Numbered from the stretch's first letter, positions 8,820 through 17,911 are shown. The stretch is DNA of 64,000 bases from Pelagerythrobacter sp041912895 (GCF_041912895.1 NZ_JAYSGI010000001.1:62001-126000), one strand, 5' to 3'. The notes: a model not told the origin generated them from the sequence alone. Numbers and translations: made by a program.

Positions 8820-9441
8820 GTTCAGCGCAACTCCCCAATACGCATTTGGCTCCGGCCCGCTGGTCGTCGGCGTGGACGAGGCGGGGCGCGGGCCACTGGC
8901 CGGGCCGGTTGTGGCTGCTGCCGTGGCGCTGTGCAAGCCGCGACCGGCAGGGCTCGACGATTCCAAGAAACTCTGCGCCGCGACCCGCGGGCAGCTCGAC
9001 CTCTCGATCCGCCGGCGTTGCGCCTGGGGCGTGGGCGTGGTCGAGGTCGAGGAGATCGACCGGCTCAACATCTTCGGCGCGACGATGCTGGCGATGACGC
9101 TGGCGGTCGCGCGCCTCGCCGAAGCACTGGCGCGCGAGCCCGACGAAGTACTGGTCGACGGCAACCTCACCCCGCATGGCCGCCGCCCCGAATGGCGCTG
9201 GGGGGCGCGCGCGATCGTCGGCGGCGATGCCAAGGAGCCGGCGATCTCGGCCGCCTCGATCGTCGCCAAGGAATGGCGCGACCGCATGATGATCGCCGCC
9301 GCGCGCGAACATCCGCACTACGGGTGGGAGCGCAACAAGGGCTACGGCACGCGCGACCACATGGCCGCGCTGCGCACCCACGGCCCGACCCCGCTCCACC
9401 GCCGCAGCTTCGCTCCGGTGGCGCAGATGGAATTGCTGTAA
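8818..9441 (+). CDS. rnhB: ribonuclease HII
   Basis: 207 residues. RNase HII removes ribonucleotides from DNA and RNA primers from hybrids. VVGVDEAGRGPLAGPVVAAA carries the first acidic pair (Asp20, Glu21). DSKKL follows, then the catalytic Asp in LVDGN, and GDAKEPAISAASIVAKEWRD with the last Asp. The length is normal. The ATG at 8818 is the only nearby start giving a full N-terminus, and it overlaps the divergent sugar dehydrogenase start, so each promoter must lie inside the neighbouring gene. The palindromic repeat begins 9 bp after the stop. Confidence 0.93.
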   Translation: MFSATPQYAFGSGPLVVGVDEAGRGPLAGPVVAAAVALCKPRPAGLDDSKKLCAATRGQLDLSIRRRCAWGVGVVEVEEIDRLNIFGATMLAMTLAVARLAEALAREPDEVLVDGNLTPHGRRPEWRWGARAIVGGDAKEPAISAASIVAKEWRDRMMIAAAREHPHYGWERNKGYGTRDHMAALRTHGPTPLHRRSFAPVAQMELL

Positions 9442-9450
9442 CGGGTTCGA

Positions 9451-9591
9451 TTTCGCGCCAAGACGCGAAGGCGCGAAGAGATTGGACGTCCCCGCGCCGA
9501 AGGCGGATCCACTGCCAACGCTGCATCGGACAATCGCTAGCGGCTTCGCCGCAAGAAAGGCATCTTGGCGCCTTCGCGTCTTGGCGCGAAA
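9451..9591. repeat. palindromic repeat element, copy A
   Basis: A perfect 24-bp inverted repeat (9451-9474 with 9568-9591) surrounds about 93 bp of spacer. The arms are built from units like CGCGAAG and GCGCGAAG. The right part contains GGCTTCGCCGC (9542-9552), then GGCATCTTGGCGCCTTCG. The same order of words occurs in copy B (60419-60565). The element starts 9 bp after rnhB and encodes no convincing protein. A MITE-like or RNA-hairpin repeat is the best description. Confidence 0.8.
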
Positions 9592-9605
9592 AAGTCTCTC
9601 CGCGG

Positions 9606-9634
9606 CCTCTGCTCCTCTGCGATCTCTGCGTGAA
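9606..9634. repeat. short CTCTGC-type repeat fragment
   Basis: CTCTGC occurs three times within 23 bp (9607, 9615, 9624), ending in GTGAAC. Read on the minus strand it is GTTCACGCAGAG followed by further GCAGAG units. It directly follows copy A and resembles a single arm of another short-unit repeat. No matching second arm is visible here. Confidence 0.4.
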
Positions 9635-9653
9635 CCCGAAACAACCGCCCGGC

Positions 9654-9828
9654 GAGTCTTCGCGGCAACACCTACACGATATCGAGTCCATCGGAATCGT
9701 GCAGACTCAACATCTTGTGGCAAACTCCTTTCGTTCCGCCGCAAGTTACCAGGCGTTAACCATATGCCGCGACAATTCCCGGCTTGACGCGGAGTCCGCT
9801 TGGACTCACCCTGTGGATAAGTTGAATC
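9654..9828. promoter_or_regulatory. ccrM control region with seven GANTC sites
   Basis: GANTC occurs at 9654, 9684, 9694, 9704, 9792, 9803 and 9824, far above what GC-rich DNA should hold by chance in 175 bp. These are targets of the CcrM methyltransferase encoded just downstream. TTGACG (9784-9789) is a candidate -35 box lying among the sites. A TTAC-N6-TTAA pair (9746-9759) resembles a degenerate CtrA site. In Caulobacter the ccrM promoter is methylation-sensitive and driven by CtrA; autoregulation here is inferred. Confidence 0.7.
9812..9820 (-). promoter_or_regulatory. perfect DnaA box upstream of ccrM
   Basis: TGTGGATAA is the exact complement of the 9-mer TTATCCACA. It lies 23 bp before the ccrM ATG, with GANTC sites 4 bp away on one side and 3 bp on the other. 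DnaA binding is inferred from the consensus. Confidence 0.6.
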
Positions 9829-9843
9829 GGACGGGGGTAATCG

Positions 9844-11022
9844 ATGGGGGTCGTGGAGACCACGAAGACACGCATGCTGCGCGAGGCCGAGCCGGTCGCC
9901 GCGCCGCGCGAACTGGCGGTGAAGGCGGCGCTGCCGCAGGATTTGCCGGTCGGGCAGATCCTCGACGGCGACTGCGTCGAGGCGATGCGCCGCCTGCCCG
10001 ATGCGAGCGTGGACCTCGTGTTCGCCGATCCGCCCTACAACCTCCAGCTCGGCGGCGATCTCAACCGGCCGGACGGCAGCCACGTCGATGCCGTGACCGA
10101 CGATTGGGACCGGTTCGACAGCTTCAAGACTTACGATGATTTTACAAGGGCCTGGCTCGCGGAAGCGAAACGAATTCTCAAGCCCGACGGCGCGCTGTGG
10201 GTGATCGGCAGCTATCACAACATCTTCCGCGTCGGCGCGATCCTGCAGGATCTGGGCTTCTGGATTCTCAACGACGTCGTGTGGCGCAAGGCCAACCCGA
10301 TGCCCAACTTCAAGGGCACGCGCTTCACCAACGCGCACGAAACGCTGATCTGGGCGAGCCAGGGCGAGAAGGCGAAGTATCACTTCAACTATCGCGCGAT
10401 GAAGACGCTGAACGACGAACTGCAGATGCGCAGCGACTGGGTGCTGCCGATCTGCGGCGGGGCCGAGCGGCTCAAGGAAGGCGGGCACAAGGTCCACCCG
10501 ACGCAGAAGCCCGAGGCGCTGCTCTACCGCGTGCTGCTCGCGACGACCGAGCGCGGCGACGTGGTGCTCGATCCGTTCTTCGGCACCGGCACCACCGGCG
10601 CGGTCGCCAAGCGACTGGGCCGCGAATGGATCGGCTGCGAGCGAGAGGGCGGGTACCGCGAGGCCGCGATCAAGCGGATCGAGAAGGAGCTGCCGCTCGA
10701 CGAAAGCGCGCTCCAGACCATGCAGAGCCGCAAAGCCGCGCCCAAGGTGGCGTTCGGCGCGCTGGTGGAAAACGGCATGATCGCGCCGGGCACGCAGGTG
10801 TTCGACAAGAAACGCCGCTGGACCGCCACCGTGCGCGCCGACGGCTCGCTCGCTTTCGGCAAGCAGACCGGCTCGATCCACGGCCTCGGCAAGGAGCTGC
10901 AAGGCGCGCCGAGCTGCAACGGCTGGACCTTCTGGCACTACGAGGCGGGCGGCCCGAACGGCATCGAGGTCAAGCCGATCGACGCCGCGCGGCAATTGCA
11001 CCTGCTGGCGGTGGAGGATTGA
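9844..11022 (+). CDS. ccrM: cell-cycle DNA adenine methyltransferase, GANTC-specific
   Basis: 392 residues. CcrM methylates adenine in GANTC and couples transcription to replication in alphaproteobacteria. It is a beta-class N6 methyltransferase: catalytic FADPPYNLQLGGD lies early (about 60-72), and the SAM site DPFFGTGTTGAVAKRLGR comes later. Family motifs IGSYHNIFRVG, NPMPNFKGTRF and HPTQKPEALLYR are intact. The C-terminal domain (about 300-390) with SIHGLG and CNGWTFWHYE is the RAMA-type DNA-recognition domain of CcrM. Compared with Caulobacter it has about 35 extra N-terminal residues; an inner ATG (9874) would shorten this. A GGGGG stretch precedes the chosen start. See the regulatory entries for the promoter. 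Confidence 0.95.
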   Translation: MGVVETTKTRMLREAEPVAAPRELAVKAALPQDLPVGQILDGDCVEAMRRLPDASVDLVFADPPYNLQLGGDLNRPDGSHVDAVTDDWDRFDSFKTYDDFTRAWLAEAKRILKPDGALWVIGSYHNIFRVGAILQDLGFWILNDVVWRKANPMPNFKGTRFTNAHETLIWASQGEKAKYHFNYRAMKTLNDELQMRSDWVLPICGGAERLKEGGHKVHPTQKPEALLYRVLLATTERGDVVLDPFFGTGTTGAVAKRLGREWIGCEREGGYREAAIKRIEKELPLDESALQTMQSRKAAPKVAFGALVENGMIAPGTQVFDKKRRWTATVRADGSLAFGKQTGSIHGLGKELQGAPSCNGWTFWHYEAGGPNGIEVKPIDAARQLHLLAVED

Positions 11023-11061
11023 AAACTTGTCGTTCACCCGAGGTGTGGTAGATTCGATAGC

Positions 11062-11304
11062 ATGAACGAGAATGTCGAAAATCTCGTGCTCGAGCACCTG
11101 CGAGCCTTGCGTGAGGAAAGCGCGGAGATCCGAAGCGATATCCGTGAGGTCAAGGCGCGCCTGAGTTCGATCGAAACCTCGTTCGCTCGGTTCGGACGCG
11201 ATGTCGCGCACAATTATTCCGAGCAGGTCGACGATCGTCATCGGCTCGACGAGTTGAGCGATCGTATCAGGCGGATCGAAAAGCGTCTCGAACTGGTCGA
11301 CTGA
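11062..11304 (+). CDS. small coiled-coil protein, function unknown
   Basis: 80 residues, almost entirely predicted helix. Heptad-like runs such as IREVKARLSSIETSFARF and LSDRIRRIEKRLELVD suggest a dimeric or trimeric coiled coil. The protein is highly charged and lacks signal peptide, membrane segment or catalytic motif. I recall short proteins of this pattern in many proteobacteria with no assigned role. It starts 39 bp after ccrM in the same direction and could share its transcript. The ATG follows a weak purine stretch. A CCGGCC/GGCCGG hairpin (about 11308-11330) follows the stop. Confidence 0.75.
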   Translation: MNENVENLVLEHLRALREESAEIRSDIREVKARLSSIETSFARFGRDVAHNYSEQVDDRHRLDELSDRIRRIEKRLELVD

Positions 11305-11492
11305 ACCGGCCGACATGCTCGTGGCCGGCTCTCGCTGTCCTACATCGCGATCTGCCGCTAAACCGCCTGCATGACCTTGTCGGACCTCATTTCATGCCCG
11401 CCTGACCTGCGCCCCGCGCGCCCCGAGTTTTTCTCTCCAGGACAGTGTAACAACCGGTCCATGTCACACCATATCATCGGAACTGCGAGTCG

Positions 11493-12605
11493 ATGAGCGA
11501 GCGCGTCTATCTCCAGCCGATCGGCCTCGCCGCGAGTCCGCAGAGCGAGGAGGGCGACTGTGTCCGCCTCGCCGGCGGCATGGTCTATGCGCACCGCTTC
11601 GCCGCGATCGTGCGCCGCGAGGGCCGGGTGGCCGAGCGACTGCGCTTCACGCCGGAAGCCGCCGCCGAGACGTTCGCTCTTCTGCCCGAGGCGCTCGGTG
11701 CCGAGGCGGAGGCGCAGTGGGCGAACCTCACGCTCGCGCATCCGCCGCTACAACTGGGCGAGCGGACGGTGCGGCTCGATCAGCCGCAGATCGTGGGCAT
11801 CCTCAACGTCACGCCCGACAGCTTCTCCGACGGCGGCAAGTTCCTCGACCGGCCCGAGGACGGGCGGGACCATGCCGCCACGATGCTCGAGAGCGGGGCG
11901 GCGATCGTCGACATCGGCGGCGAGAGCACGCGCCCCGGCGCGCCCGCGGTGTGGGAAGGCGACGAGCTGAAGCGCGTGATCCCCGCAGTCGAATACTGCG
12001 CTGCGATGGGCGCGGCGATCAGCGTCGACACGCGCCGCCCGGCGGTAATGGACGCCGCGCTCCACGCCGGGGCGCATATCGTCAACGACGTCTCCGCATT
12101 GCGCCACGATCCGCGCAGTCTCGAACTCGTCGCCGCGCGCGCCTGCCCGGTGGTGCTGATGCACGCGCCGGGGGAAGGTGAAAATCTGCATTCGGGCGGG
12201 GACTACGCCGACGTGGTACTCGACGTGTTCGACTGGCTGCGCGAGCGGCGCGACGCGGCGGTGGCGGCGGGCGTCGCGCGCCAGAACATCGTGCTCGATC
12301 CCGGCATCGGCTTCGGCAAGTCGCTGGCCGAGAACCTGGCGCTGGTGAACGCGCTGCCCCTCTTCCACGCGCTGGGGGCACCGCTGCTGCTCGGGGCGAG
12401 CCGCAAGCGGATGATCGGCGCATTGTCGGGCGAGGCGCCCGCGCATCTGCGGATGGGCGGCAGCCTCGCGCTCGCACTGGCGGGGATGAACGCCGGGGTC
12501 CAGTTCCTGCGCGTCCACGACGTCGCCGAAACGGTCCAGGCGCGCAACGTCTGGCGCGGCCTGCGCGATGCAGCGCTGACCGATTTCGCGCAGATGCCGG
12601 GCTAG
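11493..12605 (+). CDS. folP: dihydropteroate synthase with N-terminal extension
   Basis: 370 residues. It condenses p-aminobenzoate with dihydropterin pyrophosphate in folate synthesis and is the sulfonamide target. The core begins near residue 97 with IVGILNVTPDSFSDGGKF, then DIGGESTRPGA, ISVDTRR, IVNDVSA, DPGIGFGKS and LLGASRKRMIG, all intact. Typical enzymes are about 270-285 residues, so roughly 90 residues at the N-terminus are extra; they look like a small alpha/beta domain (LRFTPEAAAETFALLPEAL). The extension is in frame with normal codon use. I recall similar longer forms in sphingomonads but not a function for the extra part. Confidence 0.93.
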   Translation: MSERVYLQPIGLAASPQSEEGDCVRLAGGMVYAHRFAAIVRREGRVAERLRFTPEAAAETFALLPEALGAEAEAQWANLTLAHPPLQLGERTVRLDQPQIVGILNVTPDSFSDGGKFLDRPEDGRDHAATMLESGAAIVDIGGESTRPGAPAVWEGDELKRVIPAVEYCAAMGAAISVDTRRPAVMDAALHAGAHIVNDVSALRHDPRSLELVAARACPVVLMHAPGEGENLHSGGDYADVVLDVFDWLRERRDAAVAAGVARQNIVLDPGIGFGKSLAENLALVNALPLFHALGAPLLLGASRKRMIGALSGEAPAHLRMGGSLALALAGMNAGVQFLRVHDVAETVQARNVWRGLRDAALTDFAQMPG

Positions 12606-12624
12606 CGGGCGGGCGTGTGTTCGC

Positions 12625-12653
12625 TTGACCTGCGCCCCGAATCCCCCTAGGGG
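12625..12653 (+). promoter_or_regulatory. candidate sigma-70 promoter for the str operon
   Basis: TTGACC (12625-12630), a 17-nt spacer and TAGGGG (12648-12653). The -35 is 5/6 to consensus while the -10 is weak and lies inside the palindrome CCCCTAGGGG. It is placed just after the folP stop. Confidence 0.45.
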
Positions 12654-12725
12654 CGCGGCCATCCGAAGCGGGCGGCAATCCGCGTCGGCCAGATAGAGCT
12701 GAACATTGCCGGTCATGTCCCGGGG

Positions 12726-12755
12726 GCCTTGGCGTATCGCGCCGAAGGCTCTTTT
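12726..12755 (+). terminator. terminator or attenuator in the rpsL leader
   Basis: A stem of GCCTT-GGCG with CGCC-(G)-AAGGC and a 5-nt loop is followed by TCTTTT. It may end folP transcripts or attenuate the rpsL leader, because the promoter candidate is upstream of it. Confidence 0.6.
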
Positions 12756-12940
12756 CTATTGAAGCTGCGAAGCTTCGGGGCAGCCGTCAAAGTAACCCGG
12801 CGTCCGTGACCCGGGTGGAGTGTTTCAAGCTCGTGCGATTGCCTCGCCTCGCGGCGGCTTCGGCCCCGCGTGCGGCGCGCACGGTCTTCTCTCCACCTCG
12901 GCCCAGTGGCGCCACCACACGGTGAAGAGAGAAAGTCTTA

Positions 12941-13312
12941 ATGCCGACGATCAACCAGCTGGTCCGCAAGGGCCGCGTTCCGCAGAAGGCCAAGTCGAAG
13001 GTCCCTGCGATGGAGCAGAACCCGCAGAAGCGCGGCGTCTGCACCCGCGTCTACACGACGACCCCGAAGAAGCCGAACTCGGCGCTGCGCAAGGTCGCCA
13101 AGGTGCGCCTTACCAACCAGCGCGAGGTCATCTCGTACATCCCGGGCGAAGGCCACAACCTGCAGGAACACTCGGTCGTGCTGATCCGCGGCGGCCGTGT
13201 GCGCGACCTTCCCGGCGTGCGCTACCACGTGCTGCGCGGCGTGCTCGACACCCAGGGCGTCAAGGACCGCAAGCAGTCGCGTTCCAAGTATGGTGCCAAG
13301 CGGCCCAAGTGA
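12941..13312 (+). CDS. rpsL: 30S ribosomal protein S12
   Basis: 123 residues, the normal length. S12 (uS12) lies at the decoding centre and is where streptomycin-resistance changes occur. TPKKPNSALRKVAKVRL holds the Lys equivalent to E. coli Lys42 (here KKPNS), and PGEGHNLQEHS holds the second loop; both are wild type. It is the first gene of the str block (rpsL, rpsG, fusA, tuf). AGAGAGAAAG precedes the ATG at a somewhat long distance. A palindromic repeat separates it from rpsG. Confidence 0.98.
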   Translation: MPTINQLVRKGRVPQKAKSKVPAMEQNPQKRGVCTRVYTTTPKKPNSALRKVAKVRLTNQREVISYIPGEGHNLQEHSVVLIRGGRVRDLPGVRYHVLRGVLDTQGVKDRKQSRSKYGAKRPK

Positions 13313-13333
13313 CCTGACAGCCTCCGGCGTCAG

Positions 13334-13440
13334 GTCATCCTGAACTCGTTTCAGGATCCATGGCTCCGCAGGCGAAGGTTCCAGAAGTTCAAGCGCCGCA
13401 CCAAACCTCCCGATGGACCCTGCAACAAGTTCAGGGTGAC
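13334..13440. repeat. inverted-repeat element between rpsL and rpsG
   Basis: 28-bp arms at 13334-13361 and 13413-13440 match at 24 of 28 positions when one is reverse-complemented. Each arm contains CCTGAA and TTCAGG separated by 5 nt, so it can also fold on itself. The central 50 bp have no coding signal. It looks like a dispersed intergenic palindrome caught within a ribosomal operon. I recall such GTCATCCTGAAC words as common in sphingomonad genomes, but could not check this. Confidence 0.75.
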
Positions 13441-13481
13441 GGGAACAGGGGAGCGGAGGCTGCAAGACAAGGAAGAGACCA

Positions 13482-13952
13482 ATGAGTCGTCGTCGTCGTC
13501 CCGAGAAGCGGGAAATCCTGCCTGATCCCAAGTTCGGAGATCAGGTCCTGTCGAAGTTCATGAACAACCTCATGTACGACGGCAAGAAGTCCGCTGCCGA
13601 GCGTATCGTCTATGGCGCGCTCGACACCGTGGAAGCCAAGGCCAAGGCTGATCCGATCGGCCTGTTCCACGACGCGCTGAACAACATCAAGCCGCAGGTC
13701 GAGGTCCGTTCGCGGCGCGTCGGCGGTGCGACCTATCAGGTGCCGGTCGAGGTTCGCCCCGAGCGTGCCCAGGCGCTGGCGATCCGCTGGCTCATCACTG
13801 CCGCGCGCGGCCGTGCCGAAACCACGATGTCGGCGCGCCTGTCGGGCGAGTTGATGGATGCGGCGAACAACCGCGGCAACGCGGTCAAGAAGCGCGAAGA
13901 TACCCACCGCATGGCCGACGCGAACCGCGCGTTCAGCCACTACCGCTGGTAA
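13482..13952 (+). CDS. rpsG: 30S ribosomal protein S7
   Basis: 156 residues, the common bacterial length. S7 (uS7) binds the 3' major domain of 16S rRNA, starts head assembly and contacts the E site. MSRRRRPEKREILPDPKFGD, the GGATYQVPVEV hairpin and the RGNAVKKREDTHRMADANRAF C-terminal helix are all standard. AAGGAAGAGACCA precedes the ATG. The 169-bp gap from rpsL is occupied by the palindromic element, and fusA follows after 108 bp. In E. coli S7 autoregulates the str operon; whether that site survives the inserted element here is open. Confidence 0.98.
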   Translation: MSRRRRPEKREILPDPKFGDQVLSKFMNNLMYDGKKSAAERIVYGALDTVEAKAKADPIGLFHDALNNIKPQVEVRSRRVGGATYQVPVEVRPERAQALAIRWLITAARGRAETTMSARLSGELMDAANNRGNAVKKREDTHRMADANRAFSHYRW

Positions 13953-14060
13953 CGCGCGCGCCGGTCGAGGCGTGCCCGGCACCGGCTGGGCACGTCTTCA
14001 ACCGGTCACACAGTTAACTATATGGGGCGCGACACCGCCCCGAACCGCAAGGAAATCCAC

Positions 14061-16144
<2,084 letters not shown>

Positions 16145-16154
<10 letters not shown>

Positions 16155-16201
16155 GATTGGGCAAGCGTCTAGGGGCGGCGCCTGATTCCCCGGGGCCGCC
16201 C
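16145..16201 (+). other. two hairpins between fusA and tuf
   Basis: GCTTGCC (16145-16151) pairs with GGCAAGC (16160-16166), straddling the fusA stop. GGGCGGC (16173-16179) pairs with GCCGCCC (16195-16201). Neither has a U-tract, so mRNA processing or partial attenuation is more likely than full termination. Confidence 0.45.
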
Positions 16202-16246
16202 GTGACCTGGTGAAATTCAAATCTGACAGACAGAGGTTACAAGCAA

Positions 16247-17437
16247 ATGGCTAAGGAAAAATTCCAGCGTAACAAGCCGCACTGCAACATCGGCACCATT
16301 GGTCACGTCGACCACGGCAAGACCACGCTGACCGCCGCGATCACCAAGGTCATGGCCGAAGAGCACGGCGGCGCCGCCGTCGACTTCGCGAACATCGACA
16401 AGGCCCCCGAAGAGCGCGAGCGCGGCATCACCATCTCGACTGCGCACGTCGAGTACGAGACCGATGCGCGCCACTATGCGCACGTCGACTGCCCGGGCCA
16501 CGCCGACTACGTGAAGAACATGATCACCGGTGCCGCCCAGATGGACGGCGCGATCCTGGTCGTGAACGCCGCCGACGGCCCGATGCCGCAGACCCGCGAG
16601 CACATCCTGCTCGCCCGTCAGGTCGGCGTGCCTGCGCTGGTCGTGTACATGAACAAGGTCGATCAGGTCGACGACGAGGAAATCCTCGAGCTGGTCGAGC
16701 TGGAAGTGCGCGAGCTGCTGTCGAGCTACGACTTCGACGGCGACAACATCGCGATCGTCAAGGGTTCGGCGCTGGCCGCGCTCGAAGGCCGTGACGACGA
16801 GATCGGCAAGAACTCGATCGTCGAGCTGATGAAGGCGGTCGACGAGCACATCCCGCAGCCCGACCGTCCGGTCGACAAGCCGTTCCTGATGCCGATCGAG
16901 GACGTGTTCTCGATCTCGGGCCGCGGCACCGTCGTGACCGGCCGCGTCGAGACCGGCGTCGTGAACGTGGGCGACGAAGTCGAGATCGTCGGCATCAAGG
17001 ATACCTCGAAGACGACCGTCACCGGCGTCGAGATGTTCCGCAAGCTGCTCGATCGCGGCGAAGCCGGCGACAACATCGGCGCGCTGATCCGCGGCGTGGG
17101 CCGTGAAGACGTCGAGCGCGGCCAGGTTCTGGCCAAGCCCGGCACCGTCACCCCGCACACCGAATTCAGCGCCGAGGTCTACGTGCTGTCGAAGGACGAA
17201 GGCGGCCGTCACACGCCGTTCTTCGCCAACTACCGCCCGCAGTTCTACTTTCGCACCACCGACGTGACCGGTGAAGTGATCCTCCCCGAGGGCACCGAGA
17301 TGGTCATGCCGGGCGACAACGTCACGATCGGCGTCAAGCTGATCGCGCCGATCGCGATGGACGAGGGCCTGCGCTTCGCCATCCGCGAAGGCGGCCGGAC
17401 CGTCGGTTCGGGGGTTGTCAGCAAGATCACGAAGTAA
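16247..17437 (+). CDS. tuf: translation elongation factor Tu
   Basis: 396 residues, the normal size. EF-Tu delivers aminoacyl-tRNA to the ribosome as a GTP complex. GHVDHGKTTLTAA (P-loop), RGITISTAHVEYET, DCPGHADYVKNM, NKVDQVDDEE and the C-terminal RTVGSGVVSKI are all present. Only one tuf copy is visible in this window. A purine-rich ACAGAGGTTACAAGCAA lies before the ATG. A strong terminator follows, so it closes the str transcript and separates it from the S10 block. Confidence 0.98.
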   Translation: MAKEKFQRNKPHCNIGTIGHVDHGKTTLTAAITKVMAEEHGGAAVDFANIDKAPEERERGITISTAHVEYETDARHYAHVDCPGHADYVKNMITGAAQMDGAILVVNAADGPMPQTREHILLARQVGVPALVVYMNKVDQVDDEEILELVELEVRELLSSYDFDGDNIAIVKGSALAALEGRDDEIGKNSIVELMKAVDEHIPQPDRPVDKPFLMPIEDVFSISGRGTVVTGRVETGVVNVGDEVEIVGIKDTSKTTVTGVEMFRKLLDRGEAGDNIGALIRGVGREDVERGQVLAKPGTVTPHTEFSAEVYVLSKDEGGRHTPFFANYRPQFYFRTTDVTGEVILPEGTEMVMPGDNVTIGVKLIAPIAMDEGLRFAIREGGRTVGSGVVSKITK

Positions 17438-17449
17438 TATAGGCGCCGG

Positions 17450-17485
17450 ACCGGCGGGGATTCGCTCCCCGCCGGTTCGAATTTT
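17450..17485 (+). terminator. strong terminator after tuf
   Basis: A perfect 11-bp stem (17450-17460 with 17466-17476), loop TTCGC, then TCGAATTTT. This marks the end of the str operon. Confidence 0.88.
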
Positions 17486-17599
17486 GGAAGGGGGCCGCCC
17501 CCACCGGTTTTTCCGGGAGGCGGGGCTGGCCTTCTTTTTTGTTGGGAGCGAAGCCGGTCCTCTGGCGAAGCTCCTCGGCTCTTTCGCATCGGTAAGGTA

Positions 17600-17911
17600 A
17601 TGGAAGCTCAGAACATCCGCATTCGCCTCAAGGCGTTCGACCACCGCGTTCTCGACCAGGCGACTGGCGAAATCGCAGATACCGCGCGTCGTACGGGTGC
17701 TCTCATTCGTGGCCCCATTCCCATGCCGACGCGGATCGAGAAGTTCACCGTGAACCGCGGCCCGCACATCGACAAGAAGTCGCGCGAGCAGTTCGAGGTG
17801 CGCACCTACAAGCGGCTGCTCGACATCGTGCAGCCCAACGCCCAGACCGTCGACGCGCTGATGAAGCTCGACCTCGCCGCGGGCGTGAACGTGGAAATCA
17901 AGCTCGCGTAA
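17600..17911 (+). CDS. rpsJ: 30S ribosomal protein S10
   Basis: 103 residues, identical in length to E. coli S10 (uS10, NusE), which acts in the 30S head and in transcription antitermination with NusB. IRIRLKAFDHRVLDQATGEI, the GPIPMPTRIEKFTVNRGPHIDKKSREQFE segment and the C-terminal AGVNVEIKLA are standard. GGTAAGGTA lies before the ATG. It opens the S10 block but is followed by an unusually long 289-bp gap before rplC. The 120 bp between the tuf terminator and this gene should hold its promoter, though no clean -35/-10 pair stood out. Confidence 0.97.
   Translation: MEAQNIRIRLKAFDHRVLDQATGEIADTARRTGALIRGPIPMPTRIEKFTVNRGPHIDKKSREQFEVRTYKRLLDIVQPNAQTVDALMKLDLAAGVNVEIKLA

Larger units (their letters stand above)
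12606..12940 (+). other. folP-rpsL intergenic region and rpsL leader
   Basis: 335 bp without a convincing gene. It holds a promoter candidate (12625-12653), a terminator-like hairpin (12726-12755), a GCTGC/GCAGC hairpin around a palindromic CGAAGCTTCG (12764-12784) and a CCCGG-rich segment near 12800-12822. If transcription starts at the candidate promoter, the rpsL leader is about 280 nt and must read through the hairpin. Confidence 0.6.

Noticed and set aside
8820..11316. Minus-strand open frame across rnhB and ccrM
   Set aside because: It continues upstream from the sugar dehydrogenase frames but is antisense to two conserved enzymes and lacks domain similarity.
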